DNA of 64,000 bases from Closterium sp. NIES-65 (lineage: Eukaryota; Streptophyta; Zygnematophyceae; Desmidiales; Closteriaceae). The translations under genes and the position numbers were made by a program. Below, piece after piece: positions 23,538-32,400 of this stretch. The notes beneath the pieces were generated by a model that saw nothing but the letters and a program-made list of their open reading frames with translations, had not been told where the DNA came from and did no database searches. Location: NCBI GenBank assembly GCA_948144175.1, contig CANXME010002591.1:2526501-2590500 (forward strand). The letters are read 5' to 3'. Numbering within the stretch: position 1 is the first letter of the stretch; every line of letters begins with the position of its first letter.

Positions 23538-23738
23538 AGCTCGATGGGTCGTCCGCGGATTCGACCAAGAGTATGGTCGCGACTTCACTGAAACTTTTGC
23601 ACCAGTCAGTCGACATACTTCCCTGCGTATACTCCTCGCCATCGCCGCCTCACGTCGCCGCCCACTCCGACAAATCGACGTCGCCAACGCTTTTCTGTAC
23701 GCCCCAGTCGACGCTGAAATCTTCGTCGAACAGCCCCA

Positions 23739-23877
23739 TGTCAGAATCCCAACCACTAGACCATTGGGATAAAAGGGCTTGTTTAAGTAGCGGGTCAGTG
23801 CGCCCATAACCCCCCAGGAAACCGTGCCTGTAACCCTTCCCTAGGATCAATCGGGGATCACCAGTGGACCTCTGACA
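23739..23877 (-). repeat. TRIM LTR (3' copy)
   Basis: 139 bp. It differs from the other copy only near its left end (tgtcag versus tgtcaa). Confidence 0.93.
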
Positions 23878-23905
23878 CCCCCCTGCACTGGGATGCCCGA
23901 AGTGC

Positions 23906-23978
23906 ATACACCGGGATTCGAACCCGAGACCTTCGCTCTGATACCATGTCAAAATCCCAACCACTAGACCATTGGGAT
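23906..23978 (-). promoter_or_regulatory. Possible internal Pol III promoter of the TRIM (A and B boxes)
   Basis: On the minus strand TGGTCTAGTGG (A box) is followed after 36 nt by GGTTCGAATCC (B box consensus GGTTCGANNCC). The B box sits in a T-arm-like hairpin TCGGG-TTCGAAT-CCCGG. The two boxes straddle the LTR/PBS junction. There is no acceptor stem, so it is not a tRNA gene. Promoter function is inferred. Confidence 0.55.
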
Positions 23979-24085
23979 AAAAGGGCTTGTTTAAGTAGCG
24001 GGTCAGTGCGCCCATAACCCCCCAGGAAACCGTGCCTGTAACCCTTCCCTAGGATCAATCGGGGATCACCAGTGGACCTCTGACA
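23947..24085 (-). repeat. TRIM LTR (5' copy)
   Basis: 139 bp. On the minus strand its last 30 nt hold the A-box-like TGGTCTAGTGG within the hairpin CCCAA...TTGGG, directly before the PBS. Confidence 0.93.
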
Positions 24086-25260
24086 CCCCACGGGTTCGTC
24101 GACGACTCTTCCCTCGTCTGCCAACTACTTAAATCACTATACGGAATTAAGCAGGCACCGCGACTCTGGCAGCACTACTTGCACGCACGACTTAAACGCA
24201 TCGGATTCAACCAACTGCCCCATGACCAGGGCATGTATCGCCTCACTCACGACAACGACTACGTCCTGCTAATCGTCTACGTCGACGATTTACTTTACAT
24301 CGGGTCAACTACCACCATCGTCACCTGGTTCGAAAGGGAGCTTCAGACAGATCTCTCCCTCACAGTCTCACCCAACGTCACGCAGTACCTAGGGCTCAGC
24401 ATCCTCGACGAAGACAACGCCATTTGTCTCAGCGCCTCAAAATACGCAAGCACTATTGCCGAACGCTTCTGCATCACACCGACGCACGTCACAACACCCT
24501 ACAGTCACCTATCGCTCGATCCAACCGAAGAAACCAACCCACTGCTGTCTGCTGGAATCCAGGAATATCAACAGAAACTGGGCTGCCTACTCTTTGCCGC
24601 CGTTACGTGCCGACCGGACTTATCCTACAGCGCCAGTCAACTAGCGACCTACCTCAAGCGCCCAGAACATCGTCACCTCAAGGAACTCAACCGTGCCCTT
24701 CTCTACTTCATCTCGACGCCAACAGTTGGCTTAACGTATCACAAGAGCACGACGACCGACCTAAAACTACTCGGCTACGTCGACGCTGATCACGCTGCTG
24801 ATCGTGTCGATCGTCGCTCTCGCACCGGCTACATCTACCGTCTCGAGCCCGTCGGAACTATCTCCTGGCAATCAAGTAAGCAGGAACTCGTCGCACTATC
24901 ATCTGCTGAAGCAGAGTATATTGCTCTCTGCACCGCTACCAAGGAAGGTCTGTACCTGCGCGAACTGCTGGAAGAAGCAAAAATTGCGAAAGTACCCAGC
25001 TTCTCGCTTTTCTGCGACAACCAGTCCGCGATACGAATCGCGAACAAGAATGGCTTCGCCAACAGAACCAAGCATATCGCACTGCGATACTTCTTCGTGA
25101 AAGACGAAATTGAGAAGGGAAAACTCCAGCTGGACTACTGCCCGACCACCGAGATGGCAACAGATTATCTCACCAAGAAGCTACCAAAGGGGAAATTCGA
25201 GTACTGCATGCTGCTCACCGGATTGGGCCACGTCACCGAAGCTGACCACGTCGACACTCC

Positions 25261-25275
25261 AGAAACGAAGGGGAG
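25261..25275 (+). promoter_or_regulatory. B2 polypurine tract
   Basis: AGAAACGAAGGGGAG abuts the 3' LTR. It overlaps the RNase H reading frame. Confidence 0.8.
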
Positions 25276-25675
25276 TGTTGGGAATATAAACGCATGACTT
25301 AGTGCGTTTCTGTAGTATCGAACCTCACCCGATACTGAAGCACAACAAAAGGAGTATGAAGTCGAAAAGGCGCGTACCACATCAAACCGCAACTGGAAGT
25401 TGAGAGCCGTAACCGCCTGGAGGTTACGCAACAGCAGGCGACGCTTCAGTAAACAGTAACCGCCTCGATAGTCGAAGCGTTACGCGTCTCGATAAACATA
25501 ACCGCTTCCTGTAATCTATCTCTTCTATATATTCCTGTATGCTCTTTGCTTTAATCAATTACTTGTTCTCACATACCAGCACAAGTACATTCACTCAAGT
25601 CTTCCGCTGTGCTACTCTAGCACCTACTAGCCTATTCTCTGCAAAGATCCTAAGGCTGAAATCCTCAGCCCAACA
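25276..25675 (+). repeat. B2 3' LTR (400 bp)
   Basis: TGTTGGGAAT...CAGCCCAACA, nearly identical to 19248-19647. Confidence 0.95.
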
Positions 25676-25680
25676 TCGCG

Positions 25681-25845
25681 CTGCATTTGTCAAGTCGAAG
25701 GTCGCTGACCTTTGACCTTCGCGTAACATCCAGCGGTTACTTCAACCTCCGAGGGTTGACTCGTTGGTGCCTCAATATGCTCTGCTTCGCTTGTGCCTTG
25801 GTGTTTCGACACGACAGAGGCGCTTAAGATTGTTTGTTCCCAACA
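25681..25845 (-). repeat. B1 5' LTR, right part
   Basis: Continues the LTR cut by B2 at 19247 and ends CCCAACA. It is followed by the B1 TSD TATGG 25846-25850. Confidence 0.92.
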
Positions 25846-25850
25846 TATGG

Positions 25851-25893
25851 TACCCCAACCAACCCTTATCAACCAACACTTTCATTCTTGACA
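25851..25893 (+). repeat. Copy G LTR, right part
   Basis: Joined to 5926-5991 it gives an LTR of about 109 bp, starting TGTCA and ending TTGACA. It has the 'ggtac-aac-tagggttag' core of the family A LTRs. Confidence 0.6.
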
Positions 25894-26491
25894 CGATAAT
25901 ACACTACTAGCCAGACATGCAATCATACCTATAAGCAGGCTTCTCGATATCAGGGTGATTCACCCTTATGACCCTTACTATAAGGGCGGGTTTGACTATG
26001 CACCCTTTTTTACAAGACTGGTTTTGTTCTAGACCCTTACAAAAAAAAAAAGTGATCGATTATACGACACTGATATTTCAGAGCTATGTGGTGTAGTAGC
26101 ACTGATGAAATCGAGTTCTATCTACGGTAAGAGAGGATACCAGGGATGGTTGCGTAAAACGTATTAGTTGCACAAGATGCCCGGGGTTGATTTTGATCTC
26201 GGGGATTCCATATAATTATGACTACTTAACACACTGCCACATCAAGATCCTACATACTGTGGAAGTAAAAATAATATATACATGATTAAATTTGTTTGCA
26301 CCCTGATTTTTAAGAGCAGTTTTTGTGAAGGACCCTTACTGAAAGAGTCAAGGCGGGTGTTGGCATTACGAGAAAGAGTAGCCCAAATCCTATCCAGAGG
26401 CCTGCCTAAAAGAATAACACATTCTGACATCTACGCACACTTTCCAACAGCAGCAGCGAATGCACTTCGGCTTTCACGCCATCACAGCAGG
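25894..26491. other. AT-rich 3' flank of the receptor kinase
   Basis: No gene was recognised. It includes an A12 run (26040-26051). The part next to 26491 is presumably the 3' UTR of the minus-strand kinase. Confidence 0.5.
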
Positions 26492-29400
26492 TCATGGCAT
26501 TTCCACGCCATCAAAGCACAACAGGTCATTAAGACGATCAATCTCCGTATCCAAAGTCGTAACAGACTTTTTCTGCACCTCCAACTCTCGATCCACCTGA
26601 CGGGGACCAGCATTTCTGTGTGCGCCGCCCAGCTCCACCAGCACGTCCTCCAGCTCGGCTGCAATCACCCCCATGACCGGCCGCGTGGCGCTTTGCTTGT
26701 CGGTGCATCGCAGTGCCAGCTGCACCACCCTCAACACTAACTCATCCCGCGCCTCCATGCGCGCATCCTTGAGGCCAGCCACCGCCCCCTTGTTGCTGCC
26801 GAATTGTGCCAGCTGCTGCTGGACCTGGTGGTGATCAGCAGCAGAACAAGTTTGTGGGGTTGGAACAACTCGAGTTTGAAGAGTGGAGACGACATGTCGA
26901 TGCGTAAGAGAGAGAAGGAATTGAAGAGCGGAAACACAGACACACACTGGCACTCTCTCTATCTCCTCACGGACATACCCAGGGAAGGATGTGCAGCTGC
27001 TGACCCGCCTCCTCATCGAAGGGAATGCTGAAAGAATCGGTGATGACGTTGCGGCCTGTCATGAGTTCAAGCATGAGAATGCCGAAGCTGCACACCAGGA
27101 CACCCCAAGGAGAGGAGAGGCGGAGATGAGAGGAGAGGAGAGGAGAGGAGAGGAAGTAAACCATAAGACGCGTCCACCATCAGAAAGTAACCAAAATAAG
27201 GACATAAGAGGCTCATGGCTCACCTGTAGACATCAGTGGCGGTGGTGGCCTTGTTGGTTGCGGCATAAGAGGGGTCCACATAGCCCGGTGTTCCCAGCAC
27301 TCGCGTGCTCTGTAGTGTTGTGCCCTCGCCCTTCCTCACAAGCCCAAAATCTGAAATCTTAGTCTGCACTCATGCATAGAAGAGAATGGATATAGGCAGG
27401 AGTGGATGCACGGTGAAATCTACTGGAATTTGATGTCCTGTCCACCCATGTGGATGCACTCACACATCAAGTACATGAGGCGCACACACAGGCCACCCAT
27501 GTGTGCATGCCCGTTCATAGTAGTGCAGCTGCACGCACGGTTTGGTTGAGCAGGACGTTGAGCAGACTTACCTGCATGCGGTCATCAAGCAGGATGTTGG
27601 CGGGCTTGATGTCGCGGTGAATGATGGGGAAGCTGTGGAGATACTCAAAGCCACGTGCCGCCCCCACCAGCACTCCCACCCGCTGCTCAAAGCTCAGCGG
27701 TGTTGCTGCCTCTGCAGGGGCCAGCGCATAAGAATGATGGGCGAAGGGGATGCGAACGGACGGAATGGAGGGGTGGAGAGAGGAGTCCGTGAGAAGGAGG
27801 CAAGAAAATGGGAGCATAGCTAAGGAGGGATACCTGCCAAGAAGGCCTGTATCAAGGAGGCATGCATGAAGAGGCATACCTGGAAGGCAGCCAACTAGGT
27901 GGGAGCGTAGCTGCTAAGCACATGCGTGCACTGTTAGAATGCACACCTTTCTCGATCCATCGCGAGAGGTCCCCGTTGGGCATGAGCTCGTAGATGAGGA
28001 TTTGCTCGACCCTTGTCTTGCCGGTGATGCCGATTGAGAAGCCGAGTAGTTTCACCAGGTTGGGGTGGTCCTTTGTGGCCATCGCACACACCTGCCACGC
28101 ATAGTACAGCACAGTTCAGTGATCCTTCTGAATCTGCTGCGTGCCGGAATGCCGTGGGTGTGTGACACACACACGAGGTTGGGGTGGTCCTTTGGGGCCA
28201 TCGTTTATATTTGCCAGGCAGGCATACCAGTGGGCCCCTGTGGATAAAACACACGGTTCAGTGATCCATATGACACAGCTGCCTACCACAATTCTGTGGC
28301 TATCGGTCTCGCACGCACACCTCACACAAACAACGTGATACATACAGAATAGGGTGTAGCTTGCACGCACACCTCACACAAACAACGTGATACATACAGA
28401 ATAGGGTGTAGCTTGCACGCACACCCCACACAAGCAACGCCACGGTGGCGCAGATTTGAGGCCCCGCAGAACTGGAACCCTTGTTTAGCAATGTCTGGAT
28501 CGCTGTGCAATGCTGGATCCGTGCAGCACAGCAAACCACACACGACCACGGTGGCACACCTCTTTATCGAAGTCGGTGGTGACGGTCCTGGCTCGCTTCA
28601 CGGCCCACTGAGTGGTGCCATCGGTGGGAGAGACGCCGCGATACACATCACCAAACCCTCCCATGCCCAGCAGGTTGGCCTGGGACCATCCGTTGGTTGC
28701 TTTCGCCACCGTCGCCAGTGAATACTCCTGACACACCTGCGCTGCCGCCTTGCTGCTCACCAGCGCTGTGCGGAGGAGCAGACACGGAGAAAGGGCAGGC
28801 AGCAGATGTGACTCAGGGTTGAAAAGTTTGGGAAGCCAAGGGAGGAGGCGCCTTGGTGCTCATGCAGGTTGCAGGGAAATGATGGGGGGATCGAAAGAGA
28901 AAGGGGCGAGTGAGGAGGCAATGAAGGAGAAGGGGAGGGAGGCACAGGGAGGTGATTGGAGTGGAATGAGAGGAGTATCAAAGAATCATTATGGCAACCC
29001 AGGAATCACAGGGCCGGCAAGAAAAGGCAACGTTAGGTGGGACACAGTGTGAGGTGGGACACAGTGTGAGGTGGTGTGAAGTGTGAGGTGGTGTGAAGTG
29101 TGAGGTGGTGTGAAGTGTGAGGTGGTGTGAAGGTGAGGTGGTATGAAGTGTGAGGCGGTATGCAGTGTGAGGCGGGACGCACGTTTGTCGAAGCAGTAGA
29201 AGTAGAGGAGTGCAGCAAACACCGCTGTGACAACAACAGCAGCCACAATTCCCACAATGACGCCCCAATGAAGTGGCTTGCGCTTGCCGCCTGTAGATGG
29301 AATAGGGGTCTCGAATGTTTCTATCAACAAGTAACTGAAACATACGGTACAGCAGAGAAGCACATCTAGGAGTGGAGAGGGCAGCGAAGAATTAAGAGAG

Positions 29401-32400
29401 AACAGACTGGTGGGTCAAAGGCTCGTGCTTGGATGGAAACACCTCTCCCCATCCTCCCTCTTAACATTCTCAAAAGAAAAGCTTACACGTGGCGCAAAAG
29501 TCAGAGCAGGTGCGGCAGAAGCCAGAGGACGCATTCTGAGGCACACCGCAGCTGGTGTAGCTGCCAGGGCATGTGAGACTCGTGTCGTTGGTGTCTCTGT
29601 ATGGGGCAAGGGAAGAGGCAGAGCCATGAGAAATGACAAACACAAATATATTATGTATTTCATTGTGCTCAACACAACAGAGATGCAAACACATATGACA
29701 ACTGAGGAGCAGCTAAAGATTCCAGCACACACCGCACAAAATTATGGCACATTTTTGTATATGCAAAAAAGAAGAAAGAAAGAAAGAAAGAAAAATAAAA
29801 ACGGACAAAAATCTCCACCCATGGTTTTTGAGATAGTAAGAAAAAAGGAGAGAAAACACTGGCGAAAATTTCCACCTTGCACTTACAGCGCTGAGAGCAC
29901 TTACAGGGTTGTGAGTTGCTTGAGGCCTCCGAGGGATGGCGGAATGGTTCCTTTGAAATGGTTGAAGCTCACGTTCCTGTGGCGCATAAGAGGCCAGGCA
30001 GGGGGACACGGAAGAAGAGAGATGTGCCTCAAGCTTGGCAATGGCAGCGGGACGGGACGTGACAATTTGAAGCAAAGGCGAAAGGGTGAAGCAGAGGGAT
30101 GGGCAACGAGACAAGCAGTGAATGCAAAGAGACCCGACAAGAAAGAAAGCAGGGCCAAGGGACTGACAGGTACGCCAGGGAAGTCATGGTTGTGAGGGAC
30201 TCGGGGATGGAGCCTGTGAGGCCGTTATTGGGAATATTCCTGCAGTGACAAGGGCACGGAAGGAGGCAGAGAAATGCAGTGAACGACAGGGATGGATGCT
30301 TACGGAGAGTGAAGGAATGAGGTATGGCAGGGGACATGCGGGGTTGGCCTTGGAATAGGGATGTAAGGCAGCAGCAAATGAGAGAGAAGGGCAGATGACA
30401 GGAGGGAGATGACAAGAGGCAAGAAAGCATTTGCACCCGGTGAAGAAAACATGGGGGACAGAACTGGTGCAACATGGCATGTGCTCTTCCCACACTCGGA
30501 GGAGCAGGATGGATGCACAATGCGACATTGAATTGAATCCCTCACTTGAGCGGTGCTCAGGGCAACGACTCGTGCAATGCAATGGCTTCACCAGCCGCAA
30601 GACCTTGGGACGGACGGACGGACGGACGGAGGGGTGGACAGACGGAGGGAAGGACGTACAGGAATTGCAAGGCGGGCAGGGGAGTCCCCTCCAGGAAGCG
30701 ATCACCAAAGAGCTGAGTGCCTGACAAATCCCTGTGCACGCATGCGATTCCGTCCCCCAAAGCAAAGCAACCAACATGCGGCCAGCAGCGAAGCACACGG
30801 GAGTGTTGGGAATGGGGGCGCATGAGGCAGTGTGTGAGTGAATGTGCGACCAGGCATGCTATGTGCCACCATGCATGCTGAATGTGCAACCATGCCGAAT
30901 GTGCGACCCTCATCACCATGAGTATGCTTGTTCCTCTTCTACCCGCTAAGCCACGCCCATTGCCCACTCACACCGTTGTGAGGCTCGTGTGCTTCCTGAG
31001 CTCATCAAGGCTGTCGATCCTGAGTGGGTTTGAGCTCAGATCCCTGCCAGAGAGCGGGAGGGAAAGTTTGGAAAAGTCGTTGTGAGGCTGCTGAAATTCG
31101 TCTCAAAAGTTGTTGTGAGGCTGCTGAAATTCGTCTCAAAAGTCTTTGTGAGGCTGCTGAGCTTGTTGAACCCCACAAGGCTATCAAAGTTGTGTGGATT
31201 CGAGCTCAGATCCCTGCCGTGCCGTGCATATGTGCGCATGAGCAGCGAGCGAGTGGGAGTTCAAGGGGCAACGCATGTGGCATTCTTTAAGAGCCTGTCT
31301 CGTGGATTGGCAGGCAGTGTGTCAGAAAAAACAAGCGCGGCTGTGGGTAAGCAGGAGCGCCGCCGTGGAAGCCGTTTATTAGCAAAGCCAAGTCAGCGTG
31401 CGGGTGAGAGTAGATGTGAGTGGGTGGGAGTGGATGGGAGCGGACACGAGCGGATGGGAGTGATCAGGGTCTGGCAGTGGGAGAGTGCGGGAGGGCGAAG
31501 GGAGAGCGCAGGCAAAGTGGCACAGGATGGTTGTGGAGGGAGCACAGCGCCACATATAGGAGCCTACAGACTCATGCCTCTAGCCACACAGCACAGCATG
31601 CAGCCACAGGCATGCCCCACTTGCTGTTGCCTGCATGCACGCAGTATATCCAAACACAGTGGAAGTAGAGGAGGGGAATAGGGAGAGGGAAACAGAACGC
31701 CGTACAGTTTCTGCAGGTTGGGGAAGTCGACGCGATAAAGAGGCCAAACGCCTGATAATTGGTTGGAGGGAAGCTCCCTGCATGGGGGGAAGGGGATGCA
31801 GAGAGTGAGGCAGCAATGGCTCAGCCGCAGCAGGAGCAGCGGGAGGAGCAGGAGCAGCAGCAGCGGGAGGAGCAGTAGCAGCAGGAGCAGCGGCGGCGGC
31901 GGCAGCAGCAGCAGCAGCAGCGGAAGCGGCAGAGGGAGGAGAAGCACATGCGGACGAGCAGCAGCAAAGGGGAGAGAAGAAGAGAAGACGAGCAGAAAGA
32001 GGAGCAGCAAAAGCGGACGGGGGAGGGCGAAGGGAAGCAGCAGCAGAAAGAAGGTGCATAGGCCGGTCACTGTGGTGCATTCTGCCGTGGGTGCGTGCGG
32101 GGGTTGTGTGGGGTGAGTAAGGGGATTGAGTGTATAGGGGGAGAGAGTGAGTAGAGGGAGTGGGTGTATAGGGGGAGTGGACGCGTAGGGGGACTGAGTG
32201 AGTAGGGGGGGCGAGTGAGTGAGTAAGTGGGAGTGAGTTAGTTGAAGGAGTGAGTGCGTGGGTGGGAGGAGTGATGGACTGGGTAGGAGGAGTGAGTGGG
32301 AGGGGTGAGTGGGGGTGGGGTGAGTGTGGGGAGTGAGTGGGGGTCTCACAGGTTCACAAGGGCAGTCAATTTGCCCAGCGACCAAAAAACGGTCGAGTTG

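Larger units (their letters stand above)
23739..24085 (-). mobile_element. TRIM: 347-bp LTR miniature element with tRNA-like boxes
   Basis: Two 139-bp terminal direct repeats (23739-23877 and 23947-24085) begin TGTCA and end TGACA and differ at one base. They flank a 69-bp internal region and are bounded by perfect TSDs CCCCA (23734-23738, 24086-24090). On the minus strand the internal region starts with PBS TGGTATCAGAGC (23935-23946) right after the LTR and ends in the purine run GCAGGGGGG before the other LTR. There is no coding capacity. These are the defining features of terminal-repeat retrotransposons in miniature. Confidence 0.93.
23375..25297 (+). pseudogene. B2 reverse transcriptase and RNase H, interrupted by a TRIM
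   Basis: After the G8 frameshift the frame reads KWRKAMEKELKALSDRN, KARWVVRGFDQEYGRDF and RQIDVANAFLYAPVDAEI. It is cut at 23738 by the TRIM and resumes at 24091 with GFVDDSSLVCQLLKSLYGIKQ, VLLIVYVDDLLYIGS (YVDD intact), GYVDADHAADR, SSAEAEYIAL and LFCDNQSAIR. The frame crosses the PPT and stops seven codons into the 3' LTR (25297). Removing the TRIM and one CCCCA copy restores the frame exactly. Confidence 0.9.
19248..25675 (+). mobile_element. Copia B2, inserted in the 5' LTR of B1
   Basis: A plus-strand Ty1/copia element of the same coding family as B1 but with a different LTR. The two 400-bp LTRs differ at only about four positions (two of them in the first ten bases). The TSD is TCGCG on the right (25676-25680) and TCGCT on the left (19243-19247). 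The intact target TGTCGCGCTG is visible in the other B1 LTR. gag-pol is one frame with three stops and one G-run frameshift. A TRIM interrupts RT. Confidence 0.95.
5992..25845 (-). mobile_element. Copia B1, full-length but split by A1 and B2
   Basis: A Ty1/copia element on the minus strand. It is bounded by perfect 5-bp target duplications TATGG (5987-5991 and 25846-25850) inside the LTR of copy G. The 3' LTR is 5992-6428 and the 5' LTR is 18985-19247 plus 25681-25845. PBS lies at 18973-18984 and PPT at 6429-6445. Gag and pol share one frame for much of their length but carry several stops and two frameshifts. Copia A1 sits in gag and copia B2 in the 5' LTR. Confidence 0.93.

Noticed and set aside
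23906..23978. A genuine tRNA gene
   Set aside because: The A and B boxes and T-arm are present but there is no acceptor stem, no anticodon arm and no terminator at the right place. The repeat structure and TSD show a TRIM.
31142..31213. A ninth functional LRR exon of the receptor kinase
   Set aside because: No usable donor follows it, and exons 6 and 7 already join in phase without it.
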